Source: Acinetobacter sp.
GTDB lineage: Bacteria; Pseudomonadota; Gammaproteobacteria; Pseudomonadales; Moraxellaceae
NCBI GenBank assembly: GCA_030152275.1
Contig: JASLHF010000173.1
Span: 1-45,153 of the forward strand
DNA: 45,153 nt
Direction of reading: 5' to 3'
In this document: one piece after another, positions 25,941 through 33,636 of the stretch
Position numbering within the stretch: position 1 is the stretch's first letter
How the letters are laid out: every line of letters starts with the position of its first letter
Translations under genes and position numbers: made by a program
Notes under the pieces: model-generated
Seen by the model: only the letters and a program-made list of their open reading frames with translations
Databases searched by the model: none
What the model was told of the DNA's origin: nothing

Positions 25941-26359
25941 TTTACCCCTCCACTCCAAATGCGGTGCAGCAAGACACCGGCAAACATCGCGGCCAAAAAG
26001 TAAAGCGCTTGGTAATAGCCCAGGCCAATGAGAGTAAAGCTTGGCGCTGGACAAATTCCTGCAATCCCCCAGCCTATTCCGAATATACAGCTGCCTGCAA
26101 TCAATTTAGTACCTAAAGAACTATTCTTTGGTAAATCAATCTGCTCACCGTATATTGTTTTCACTTCGGGATGACGTACAGCGCGTTGAAAAGGTATAAA
26201 CGCAACACAAATTGCGCCTCCCATTACAAAAGCTAAAGTTGGGTCCCATGTACCAGTAATATCTAAAAAGTTGAGTACTTTTTCTGGATTAGCCATACCA
26301 GAAACCATTAGGCCGACCGCAAAAATACCGCCAAAAATAAATGCTAGAAAATTTTTCAT
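25937..26359 (-). CDS. YeeE/YedE family half-transporter (second half)
   Basis: This 140-residue membrane protein has about four hydrophobic segments and the motif GIGWGIAGICPAPSF with a conserved cysteine, typical of the DUF6691/YeeE half with a GxCP site. Such proteins move sulfur compounds (thiosulfate or sulfane sulfur). It is paired with the preceding 139-residue half: their genes overlap by 4 bp, and together they equal one full-length YeeE. It also overlaps the persulfide dioxygenase gene by 4 bp. Confidence 0.85.
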   Translation of the reverse strand: MKNFLAFIFGGIFAVGLMVSGMANPEKVLNFLDITGTWDPTLAFVMGGAICVAFIPFQRAVRHPEVKTIYGEQIDLPKNSSLGTKLIAGSCIFGIGWGIAGICPAPSFTLIGLGYYQALYFLAAMFAGVLLHRIWSGGVK

Positions 26360-26775
26360 GCCGCGCCTCCCAATACATGACGCATTACAAACACAGTCAG
26401 CATACCAGCAGCCATAAATATCATGGTCGCAGTTAACGAGCGTTTTGATAGGCGGCTAATACCGCAAATGCCGTGTCCGCTGGTACAGCCTGAACCCAAA
26501 CGCGTACCAAAGCCAACCAGCACACCTGCGATGACCATCATCCAAGGACTGGCATTTACATGAATATCCGGTTGAATAAATAAGCCGTAAATAAAAGGCA
26601 CTACAAATAGTCCCAGCAAGAACCAGAATGCAGGACGCTGAAACAGTTGATTTGTATTGAACATTTGCCCTATTAGTCCGCTAATTCCTGCTATTTTGCC
26701 ATGTATGTATAAATAGCCAACAGCGGAAATACCCAGCAATGTACCGCCGAAAAACGCCATGATGAAATCATGCAC
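26356..26775 (-). CDS. YeeE/YedE family half-transporter (first half)
   Basis: This 139-residue membrane protein is the first gene of the sulfur operon. It carries the Sulf_transp motif GSGCTSGHGICGISR with two cysteines and about four membrane segments. In full-length YeeE the equivalent cysteines relay thiosulfate sulfur. Here the transporter is split into two genes, the common PmpA/PmpB-like arrangement. Transcription starts from a clear promoter about 35 bp upstream. Confidence 0.85.
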   Translation of the reverse strand: MHDFIMAFFGGTLLGISAVGYLYIHGKIAGISGLIGQMFNTNQLFQRPAFWFLLGLFVVPFIYGLFIQPDIHVNASPWMMVIAGVLVGFGTRLGSGCTSGHGICGISRLSKRSLTATMIFMAAGMLTVFVMRHVLGGAA

Positions 26776-26792
26776 GGTCAGATCACCCTATA

Positions 26793-26836
26793 AACATTAT
26801 ATGTTTTTATAATATGTTCTTTTGAGTAAATTTCAA
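26793..26836 (-). promoter_or_regulatory. Promoter and putative operator of the sulfur operon
   Basis: Read on the minus strand, TTGAAA (26836-26831) and TATTAT (26814-26809) are spaced 16 bp. The -10 lies inside an imperfect AT-rich inverted repeat at 26793-26818 with AACAT...ATGTT ends. This is where a BigR-like ArsR-family repressor would bind in similar operons; that assignment is inference. The rest of the gap, 26837-27159, shows no gene. Confidence 0.55.
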
Positions 26837-27159
26837 GTGCTATTTGTCCCATTATGTTTGTTTAGAGTTACTCAGATTCATTGATTCTATTTAACCACAT
26901 AAGGTAACTTTTTAAGACGATGATTATATAGATGATTTTTTGTTCATGATGTAGATCATTAAATGCCTCGTTATAGCAAATCCAAACAATATTATTTATT
27001 TTAATTTAACAATATAAAAATAATACTGAATATATCCCCGAGGATTTTTTGACTTCAAACTTTTTTACTAAGATATACTTCATAATTTTGCAGTATTGAA
27101 TGTTTTTAGACCACTGACCCTATAGCCAATTATGAGAACACATAAGAACGTGGAAAATC

Positions 27160-27178
27160 GTATTTCAAACTGAAATAC
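27160..27178 (-). terminator. Hairpin terminator after the zeta-like gene
   Basis: GTATTTCA and TGAAATAC form an 8-bp stem around three bases, 10 bp after the toxin stop. On the minus strand it is followed by GATTTTCC, a modest T tract. Confidence 0.5.
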
Positions 27179-27188
27179 ACAAGCAAAA

Positions 27189-27944
27189 TCACTCTTCAAA
27201 ATCTTTTAGTACTTTTTCTGCAAACCATTTTGGCATTACTTTTAGGCTCTGGTTCATTTTTAAGATTTCTGCAGACTCAATTTCCGCAATAAATGAGGCA
27301 ATTTGACCATCAGCTGAATTATCAAAGATATATGTGCGGTCGGCGGCTTCTACTGCCTGCATCAATAAATCCATGCTGCGCTGATAGCGTTCTATGATTT
27401 TATGCTCCGGCACACCATGTCCGCCTGTAGCAACCCGATACTGCACACGTGCAATATTAATCATAGGGTCAACCGTTGATACAAAATACAAGTAAGTACG
27501 GTACCCTTGGCGTTTGGCTTCTTTTAAAAATTCAACTTTGGAGATATGCGACATTACCGTTTCAAAGGTAAAGTTGATTTTTAATTCCAAAAATTTCAAG
27601 CGGATATAATCAATAATTCTTGCGCATAGGTAGGAATCAATTTCACTGTGTTCAAACTGAATGGTGCTTTGATCTAATACAATAGGCGCTTTGGCCAGCA
27701 AGGGCGTATATGCGCCTGCTTTTGGGCGCTTTTTCTGCATTAAAAATGCAGCCAGCTGCTGCGCATTTAGTTCTGGATGATAGCTGTTTAAATCTAGGCA
27801 TGGGCTTTGCTTTAATGCCTGCTCGAGTTCATCTGCATTTAAATATGCCCCAATATGCTGGGGCAATAAATATTCTTTAACTGTGCTTTTTCCGGAGCCG
27901 TTAGGACCCGCAAACATTCGAATACGAGGCTGTCGGGGTGGCAT
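27189..27944 (-). CDS. Zeta-toxin-like P-loop kinase
   Basis: The protein has 251 residues with Walker A GPNGSGKST (13-21), an NADE motif shortly after it, a FETVMSH segment, and the RVATGGHGVPEHKIIERYQRS signature of the zeta/AAA-like toxin group. Classic zeta toxins phosphorylate UDP-N-acetylglucosamine; whether this chromosomal member does so is unknown. It sits 3 bp behind an 86-residue gene, in antitoxin-then-toxin order. Such pairs are common in gammaproteobacteria, and some may be ordinary kinases rather than toxins. Confidence 0.78.
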   Translation of the reverse strand: MPPRQPRIRMFAGPNGSGKSTVKEYLLPQHIGAYLNADELEQALKQSPCLDLNSYHPELNAQQLAAFLMQKKRPKAGAYTPLLAKAPIVLDQSTIQFEHSEIDSYLCARIIDYIRLKFLELKINFTFETVMSHISKVEFLKEAKRQGYRTYLYFVSTVDPMINIARVQYRVATGGHGVPEHKIIERYQRSMDLLMQAVEAADRTYIFDNSADGQIASFIAEIESAEILKMNQSLKVMPKWFAEKVLKDFEE

Positions 27945-27947
27945 GCG

Positions 27948-28208
27948 TTAAACAGTTTCCTCAATTTTTTTTCTGCGCTTTAATACTTTGGGTAAATGTC
28001 CGGCAGCAACATAAGCTTGCGACAAATCTTTTACAGCAGTTTCTGTGCCATTTTTAGCGCGGCGCATGAGCTGTAAATTTTTAGCATAAACCACTTCAGA
28101 AGATGCGCACGCACGCTCAAATGCATGACGAAATGCATGAACTGCAAGCTTCGGAATCATGTCATCCTCATACTTGCCTGCTTTGATAACCGGAGTATAT
28201 GCTGTCAT
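27948..28208 (-). CDS. Putative antitoxin paired with the zeta-like gene
   Basis: The small 86-residue protein is helical and charged, with a lysine/arginine-rich C-terminus (KVLKRRKKIEE) that could bind DNA or the partner. It starts with a good AGGAG site. Immediate coupling to the zeta-like gene (3-bp gap), plus a palindrome over its promoter, support an antitoxin with autoregulation. I do not recognise a classic epsilon fold. Confidence 0.6.
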   Translation of the reverse strand: MTAYTPVIKAGKYEDDMIPKLAVHAFRHAFERACASSEVVYAKNLQLMRRAKNGTETAVKDLSQAYVAAGHLPKVLKRRKKIEETV

Positions 28209-28239
28209 TCAGTCGCTCCTGAAATTGAACATGCTGTGA

Positions 28240-28274
28240 TATTGCTATCTTAGCATAATACACTGTTTTGTCTA
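28240..28274 (-). promoter_or_regulatory. Promoter with overlapping palindrome (toxin-antitoxin operon)
   Basis: On the minus strand TAGACA (28274-28269) and TAAGAT (28252-28247) are spaced 16 bp. An inverted repeat, TATTGCTA-TCT-TAGCA with an AATA flank (28240-28260), covers the -10. This is a typical layout for autorepression by an antitoxin. Confidence 0.5.
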
Positions 28275-29043
28275 TTTATCCGGCAGTCACTTTTGCCTTA
28301 AGCGCTTTAACTCATGCATATAACATCCTATAGGTTCAGTGTTTCCAACATCAGATAGATTCAAAACTGCACCACCGCATCTAAAAAATTAATTTATTAT
28401 TCAATTACATATATCATATATTTTAATATAAAGCGGATTGTTCATTCTGAATTGACAGCCGCTTAGATTGCCCGAAGCAAAATTCAAACCGGATAAATCA
28501 AAACAGTATTCTATTACATCAAAGCTATAATTTTATAAGAACCGTTTCAAACGGAACGAATGCATCCCAACGGAAAGCCTGCCGAACTGGCTGTATGCAG
28601 GAAGCAGCATTTTCCGGACACAGCACTTGCATCAAACTGTTATGCCTATTTATTTCTGCTATAGCTCCATACTAGTACGAATAGTACGGCTATAAGATCT
28701 TATTCAGCCCATACAAAGCTAAAAATAGATAGGCTTTTGAAATACATAACGGCACATTAAGAGCATTTAACTGTAGGGCAATTAATACATTCTTGCGGAC
28801 GTTTATCTGGGCGGTTCAAAAGGCTTTTCCAGCTGGATCAGCGTTAAAAAAGCTATGGCGCAGTCAGGGATACTGGCCATATGCTCTTTAATAGAATTGA
28901 TATTAAGCCACCGGGGTTATCATTGTTGGCCTTTTTTATATCATTTTCTGACAATATAGATTTTTAATATTTTCAAATCCAACTATTGCGTATAGAACTA
29001 GGCATGCACATACGTTCACGCCTTCTATGCCGAAATCAGAAAT
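28275..29043. other. Long gap with no supportable gene
   Basis: About 770 bp between the toxin-antitoxin promoter and the next terminator contain no frame with a start, ribosome site and protein-like composition. A short open minus-strand stretch (28757-28837, no start codon) ends in a cysteine-rich tail, CINCPTVKCS, and other frames nearby are broken by stops. This suggests gene debris. Confidence 0.4.
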
Positions 29044-29066
29044 AAGGCTCTATGCAGAGCCTTTTA
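29044..29066. terminator. Rho-independent terminator
   Basis: AAGGCTCT (29044-29051) and AGAGCCTT (29056-29063) form an 8-bp stem around ATGC. It lies 25 bp beyond the stop of the minus-strand gene at 29091. T-rich flanks occur on both sides. Confidence 0.65.
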
Positions 29067-29090
29067 TAATAAAGCAATAAATTGCTTAGG

Positions 29091-29459
29091 CTATTTAGAC
29101 GTTTTGCCAGCGCAAAAAACTGCCGATGTCATACCGGATTTCGTCAGGCTCGCTTGCTGCCGGTCTAAATACCTTTGAGCCGCCATGAGCATCACTGGCG
29201 CAAGTTCAAGCTGAATATTCTCTTGCGACAGTTTAGCAATCTGTTCATAGGCGTTTAAGCGGTCGCAAAATGCCTGACTTTGCACAGCGCCATCCGCCTG
29301 AGCGCTGTGCTCTTCTAATATGCTTTTGGTTTGATTGACGATATCCGTATATTGCTGGATTTTCGCATCATAGGCCTGCTGTGTCAGTGTTTCAGCCTTG
29401 GCCGGCTGCCAAATCCAAATGGTCGAGAATACTGCAAAAGCCAGAACGCTAAGCTTCAT
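29091..29459 (-). CDS. Small exported protein of unknown function
   Basis: This 122-residue protein has an N-terminal signal peptide (KLSVLAFAVFSTIWIW, cleavage probably after AKA near residue 22). The mature part is helical and Gln/Ala-rich, with two cysteines (in AFCDRL and AVFCAGK) that could form a disulfide. I start at 29459, where GAAAGAAGGCG precedes ATG and the frame overlaps the upstream gene by 11 bp. No family recognised. A periplasmic location and coupling to a cytoplasmic acidic protein are all that context gives. Confidence 0.6.
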   Translation of the reverse strand: MKLSVLAFAVFSTIWIWQPAKAETLTQQAYDAKIQQYTDIVNQTKSILEEHSAQADGAVQSQAFCDRLNAYEQIAKLSQENIQLELAPVMLMAAQRYLDRQQASLTKSGMTSAVFCAGKTSK

Positions 29460-29868
29460 CGCCTTCTTTCCATACATCTTCATAATCATCCGAATCAATC
29501 ATAAAGCGGTAGCCTGTGTCTAAAGCTAAATACGGCAATGCATCTGGAAATTCTTTATCTAAGGCTTTAACAGTAATGATTTCAAAAAACTCTTCACCTT
29601 CCCCCAGCTCACCGCCATAAATAAACCAGGACACCTTATTTTCATCAGGCGCTTTACGTAAGCCCACTATCGGCTCTTTATTTAAGGTATGCAATGCGAT
29701 GGCTACAACATCATCTTCTTTTACTGGAAGATAGGCAGAACCAAATTCTTCGCAGACTAATTTTTGTTCTTCAATCAGTTCTTTATCCAGCATATTTAGG
29801 GTCATCAGATAATCAATAATGGAGCCATTGTAGCTGACAGCCGTGCCAATCGTGCACTGTTTTTGCAT
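29449..29868 (-). CDS. Acidic DUF2185/immunity-like protein
   Basis: From the ATG at 29868 the protein has 139 residues and is strongly acidic. The C-terminal half (SWFIYGGELGEGEEFF, LDTGYRFMIDSDDYEDVW) resembles the DUF2185/Imm33-type immunity fold, but I hold this lightly. A GTG at 29889 would add 7 residues; neither start has a good ribosome site. The gene is translationally coupled to the exported protein downstream. No toxin gene is adjacent, so an orphan immunity role is speculation. Confidence 0.55.
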   Translation of the reverse strand: MQKQCTIGTAVSYNGSIIDYLMTLNMLDKELIEEQKLVCEEFGSAYLPVKEDDVVAIALHTLNKEPIVGLRKAPDENKVSWFIYGGELGEGEEFFEIITVKALDKEFPDALPYLALDTGYRFMIDSDDYEDVWKEGDEA

Positions 29869-30040
29869 GAATTTTTTATTTCGGCCCACTGAGCGGTGTT
29901 CAAGGAGAGACTCTGTACTCTATCGCCCATCAGCGCAATTAAAAGACTTAGGAATAAAATGGATAAATCGGCACCATGTTTCACTGGAACAGTGCTGTTG
30001 ATTTCAAGTTGATTCCGCTATCTTGATGAGGCAGATATAT

Positions 30041-30086
30041 AAACTCTCCCATACTACTTTTATAATGTGTATGGGAGAGTTTTTTC
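30041..30086. terminator. Strong hairpin terminator
   Basis: AAACTCTCCCATAC (30041-30054) and GTATGGGAGAGTTT (30069-30082) form a perfect 14-bp stem. The best T run follows on the plus strand, but the only intact gene ending nearby is the minus-strand lipoprotein at 30134, so it probably works in both directions. Confidence 0.75.
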
Positions 30087-30133
30087 ATTTTTTACAACAA
30101 TTTAAGTAATTAAATACCCTCTGATGCTTAAAG

Positions 30134-31156
30134 CTATTTCAGATCCTCCACCAATGCAGGATAGATGGCCCCATCCACATCCATTTCAGTGGTGTAAATA
30201 CCATTTGCGACGTTAAATTTGTTCACGTGATAGCTTGAACCATAAATCGAGTCAAAACCATTACCCTTTACAAAGGCCTTTTTATTGGCGTCTAAATCCA
30301 GTAAATGGGTACCGCCAATAAATTGCTCATAGGCTTTCGGATCAACCCCGACCTTATTCGCCATAATTTTGACAGCTTCATCATGCGTTGCCGGATCATT
30401 AATAAATTTCACGGTTTTATCCCACACTTGAATGATCTTTTTCCATTCTTCTTTATGTGCAGATAAATGTGTCATATTCACTGTCAAAGTATCGTAAATA
30501 AGCCCCGGCTTATCTTTAGAACTGAAAATAATTTTTGAACCTGCAACTGATTTAAGCGCCTGATTGGCTATAGGCTGCCATACTGCGATTGCGGATATAT
30601 CTGGGCTGGCGAAAACCTGCGGCAGCTCATTGGTCATGGTATTGACCAATTTGACATCATTCATGCTGACTTTTGCATCGGTCAATGCCGTAGACAGCAA
30701 TAGATGGTCAACCAAACCTTTTTCTGTGGCAATATTTCTACCTTTCAGATCATTGATGCTATTGATGCCTTCTTTAGCAATAATTACGTCATTGCCGGCA
30801 GAATAATCGGTTGCCATAATCATGATGCCTTTGGTACCGCCGGAAGCAATCACCAAATTATCACCATTCGAAACAGACACAGCATCGAGTTGATTGGCTG
30901 AAAAAGCATTGATTGAGGCTGAATAATCGAACCATTTAAAATCAACATTGACGCCTGCGTCTTTTAAGAAGCCTTTTTCAATTGCCACTTGCCAAGCTAC
31001 CCAACCCGGCCAGTCGCTATAGCCAATAGTAATTGGCGTACTGTTGACACTGCCTTGTGCTTTATCACTTGGCTCAGGTATTTTGGCAGTATTGTCACAG
31101 CCGCTCAATAAAATGGCGCAGCATACGGATGCGGATAAACATGCTTTTTTGATCAT
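30134..31156 (-). CDS. ABC transporter substrate-binding lipoprotein of the guanidine/urea-carboxylase region
   Basis: This 340-residue protein belongs to the NMT1/SsuA-type binding protein group and resembles the binding proteins found next to urea/guanidine carboxylase genes. A lipoprotein signal ends in LLSGC with Cys20. The mature N-terminus TITIGYSDWPGW-like segment, and later ISAIAVWQPIANQAL, fit the family. The probable ligand is guanidine or a related nitrogen compound, inferred from its neighbours. The ATG overlaps the atzF stop (ATGA), so it is the last gene of that operon. Permease and ATPase genes usually found with it are absent from the window. Confidence 0.8.
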   Translation of the reverse strand: MIKKACLSASVCCAILLSGCDNTAKIPEPSDKAQGSVNSTPITIGYSDWPGWVAWQVAIEKGFLKDAGVNVDFKWFDYSASINAFSANQLDAVSVSNGDNLVIASGGTKGIMIMATDYSAGNDVIIAKEGINSINDLKGRNIATEKGLVDHLLLSTALTDAKVSMNDVKLVNTMTNELPQVFASPDISAIAVWQPIANQALKSVAGSKIIFSSKDKPGLIYDTLTVNMTHLSAHKEEWKKIIQVWDKTVKFINDPATHDEAVKIMANKVGVDPKAYEQFIGGTHLLDLDANKKAFVKGNGFDSIYGSSYHVNKFNVANGIYTTEMDVDGAIYPALVEDLK

Positions 31157-33009
31157 TGAACAACTTCCCCTATACAGTTACATTCAAATTTTGTATTGGT
31201 GCCTTGAATCGATTTGATGTAGTCGCGCCAGCCACCAAAATGACTAATATCTGTGGCGTCTTCCAAAGCGTATGCTTCGCAAATGAAGCCTTTTACCCAA
31301 GTTCCATCAGCAAGTTCAACATTTCCTATGCCCAAAGGTGCAGGAACTTCAGCCACGATGTCACCAAAACAGGCAGCAGGAATATCCCAAACTTCAAGCT
31401 CAATGGCCTGCCCGCCTTTGACTGTGCGTTGTAAGCCCGGTTTCGGTGGCGTGGTATTTTTAAGGGCAAAAAGTGTGTACTGTGCTGTGGTTTTGGTCTT
31501 TTGCAATAACGTTCCGCCACGTGTAGTGAGCTGAAAATTGAGTGGCATACCCGTTAAATGCGCGCCAACCACAGCCAACTTGACCGTATGCGATGACGTG
31601 ATCGCGGCTGCATTCTCGGATGAAGTGTCAGATTCAGACTCACACTCAGACACGGATTCAATTTTTTTATCTGAAGTCCCTAACGCTAAATTCACTTCCG
31701 CTTGCCAAGTTTGAGCAAAGTTCGCCAAAGCCTGATCCATCCATGCGGCTGCAATAAAGGTCACACCGCTTGGTAAGCCATCGGCACGAATGGTATTGGG
31801 TACTGCAATGGCAGATAAATCGGCGAAATTCACAAAATTGGTGTACGCCCCCATATGGCTGTTTTTCAGCAATGGATCAGCTTCAACTTCAGCAATTTTA
31901 TAAATGGTTGGTGCGGTAGGCACCATCAGTGCATCAAATGGCGCTAAGCTTTGATTAATCACACGGGCTAATTTGGCGCGGTGATATTCGGCCTGCATGG
32001 CAGCAACCGCATCGAAACCATCAGCTTGAGCAATAATTTGCGCAATGACCGGATGCGCCTGTTCACGCGACACCATTTTTTCCACTGCATAGGTACGTTC
32101 CGCCACCCATGCATCGTTATACAGTGCCGCAGCCAATTCATTGAACGCGCTAAAATCAATAGCTTCAACGCTGTACCCCAAGTCCTCTAAACGTGAGATC
32201 GCCAAGGCAAAAGCATCTGCTGAGGCGGTATCACCATAAAATTCAAGCTGTTTTGGTATCGCAATTTTGCCTTTAGAAAATTGTGTCGGCACAGTACGCG
32301 GATGCTGCCGTGAATAGTCATCTGTTGCATCAAAACCTTGCATCATTTGCGCCACTTGCCATGCGTCTGAGGCCGTTAAGGCAAATACCGAAATGACGTC
32401 TAAAGTTCGGCATGCAGGGATTAAACCCGTCGTTGAAAACCAACCTTTGGTGGGTTTTAAACCGACAATATTGTTATGTCCTGCGGGCACGCGACCAGAG
32501 CCTGCCGTATCTGTGCCAAGTGAAAATGGCACTTGACCATTGGCAACACTTACCGCAGAGCCCGAACTTGAGCCGCCACTGATATATTCAGGATTAAAGC
32601 TGTTTTTGACTGCACCATAGGGTGAACGTACACCCACCAGACCTGTAGCAAATTGATCAAGATTGGTTTTACCCACCACAATGGCGCCTGCAGCTTTAAG
32701 TTTTGCCACCACCGTTGCATCTTGCTGAGCTAAATATTGGGCTTCTTTACATGCGGCTGTGGTATAAAAACCGGCAACATCAATATTGTCTTTCACCGCA
32801 AATGGAATACCGTATAAAGGCAGGTCTTCAGTACTGAGTGCTTTTAAAGCATCGATTTGCATTTGAATCTGTTCATTCGACGCAATACTGATCCATGCAT
32901 GATCCTCATTGGGTAATAATGCTGCGGCATAGGCTTTAAGATCATCTAATTGAATCTGACCCGCTTGATACGCATCTCGCCAATCCTGAATCGTCCATAG
33001 CTTTGTCAT
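31153..33009 (-). CDS. atzF: Allophanate hydrolase
   Basis: The enzyme (618 residues) splits allophanate to ammonium and CO2, the last step of guanidine or urea carboxylation pathways. The N-terminal amidase domain holds the triad Lys73 (AVKDN), cis-Ser147 (GGSSSGS) and Ser171 (DTAGSGR), at the same spacings as characterised AtzF. A Ser/Glu-rich linker near 450-480 leads into the C-terminal allophanate hydrolase domain (about 480-618), so it is the full two-domain form. It overlaps the regulator gene upstream (TGATG) and the binding protein downstream. It is separated from the carboxylase gene by about 4 kb of unrelated DNA. Confidence 0.93.
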   Translation of the reverse strand: MTKLWTIQDWRDAYQAGQIQLDDLKAYAAALLPNEDHAWISIASNEQIQMQIDALKALSTEDLPLYGIPFAVKDNIDVAGFYTTAACKEAQYLAQQDATVVAKLKAAGAIVVGKTNLDQFATGLVGVRSPYGAVKNSFNPEYISGGSSSGSAVSVANGQVPFSLGTDTAGSGRVPAGHNNIVGLKPTKGWFSTTGLIPACRTLDVISVFALTASDAWQVAQMMQGFDATDDYSRQHPRTVPTQFSKGKIAIPKQLEFYGDTASADAFALAISRLEDLGYSVEAIDFSAFNELAAALYNDAWVAERTYAVEKMVSREQAHPVIAQIIAQADGFDAVAAMQAEYHRAKLARVINQSLAPFDALMVPTAPTIYKIAEVEADPLLKNSHMGAYTNFVNFADLSAIAVPNTIRADGLPSGVTFIAAAWMDQALANFAQTWQAEVNLALGTSDKKIESVSECESESDTSSENAAAITSSHTVKLAVVGAHLTGMPLNFQLTTRGGTLLQKTKTTAQYTLFALKNTTPPKPGLQRTVKGGQAIELEVWDIPAACFGDIVAEVPAPLGIGNVELADGTWVKGFICEAYALEDATDISHFGGWRDYIKSIQGTNTKFECNCIGEVVQ

Positions 33010-33464
33010 CAGGCAACTCCTGTATTTCGTTGAATATTCTGTTGAATGGGCGGCATGACGGCATCCATCATTTCTAAATGCCCTTTAACCACGCCCTTAA
33101 GTGCAATAAATTGCTGGCTAATCTGCCTTAACTCACTGCTTTTACCTTGCATCAACATCACTTCCATAACTTTGTTGTCATCCAGCTGAATATGCAGCGA
33201 GCTAATCACTTGAGTTAAAAATTGCTGCTGTAAATCGAGTAAATGAGTACGCAAGGGTTTAAAAGCTGCGTCGTATAACAGGGTTAATGTGCCGACCATC
33301 ACTTCATTTAAAATGGCCTGCTCCGCAATCAAATGCTTATTAATCATGTCGACAATCGCCTGTGAACGGCTTTCATAGTGCTGATCGACAATTTTTTGAT
33401 CCAAAGCACTCAACGTAATTTCTGGCACTGTCACACTGATGCGTGCCAATTTTTGTTTAGGCAC
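33009..33464 (-). CDS. NikR-like ribbon-helix-helix regulator with altered metal site
   Basis: This 151-residue protein has a ribbon-helix-helix DNA-binding domain (about 6-45, with SRSQAIVDMI) and an ACT-like domain as in NikR (VGTLTLLYD, LHIQLDDNKVMEVMLMQGKSSELRQ, LKGVVKGHLEMM). Aligned to E. coli NikR, only His91 (His87) is kept, while His89, Cys95 and His76 become Gln93, Val99 and Gln80. High-affinity nickel sensing is therefore unlikely. It starts with GTG at 33464 after GGAG and overlaps atzF by 1 bp, so I infer it controls guanidine or allophanate metabolism. A palindrome lies over the operon's promoter region. Confidence 0.75.
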   Translation of the reverse strand: MPKQKLARISVTVPEITLSALDQKIVDQHYESRSQAIVDMINKHLIAEQAILNEVMVGTLTLLYDAAFKPLRTHLLDLQQQFLTQVISSLHIQLDDNKVMEVMLMQGKSSELRQISQQFIALKGVVKGHLEMMDAVMPPIQQNIQRNTGVA

Positions 33465-33466
33465 GT

Positions 33467-33583
33467 TTAATCTCCGAATTTGTGATTCTGTTTGATGTAT
33501 AGACCTGCACGCACGCTAAAAAGTTCAATCAAGAACCGTTTCAACGGATGCATTGCTTTCTGTTTGTTATGAGCAGCGTTCAT
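33467..33583 (-). CDS. 38-residue small protein leading the atzF operon
   Basis: An ATG at 33583 preceded by AGGAGATGCAC opens a 38-codon frame ending in TAA 2 bp before the regulator's GTG. The GGAG ribosome site of the regulator lies in its last codons. The peptide is basic, with KRFLIELFSVRAGLYI as a possible amphipathic helix. The strong ribosome site and tight coupling argue for translation, either as a functional peptide or as a leader that controls the regulator. I know no homologue. Confidence 0.55.
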   Translation of the reverse strand: MNAAHNKQKAMHPLKRFLIELFSVRAGLYIKQNHKFGD

Positions 33584-33610
33584 GTGCATCTCCTATTTCA
33601 TGTGTATAAA

Positions 33611-33636
33611 TAATACGAATCGTAAAATTTGTATTA
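33611..33636. promoter_or_regulatory. Palindrome upstream of the regulator-atzF operon
   Basis: TAATACGAA (33611-33619) and TTTGTATTA (33628-33636) form an inverted repeat with one mismatch and an 8-bp spacer. It lies about 28 bp before the small-protein start, over the expected promoter. The TAATAC/GTATTA half-site recurs upstream of the guanidine riboswitch. A likely binding site for the NikR-like protein; inference. Confidence 0.5.

Noticed and set aside
33009..33464. Genuine nickel regulator NikR
   Set aside because: Three of four nickel ligands are replaced, and no nickel transport or urease genes are nearby.
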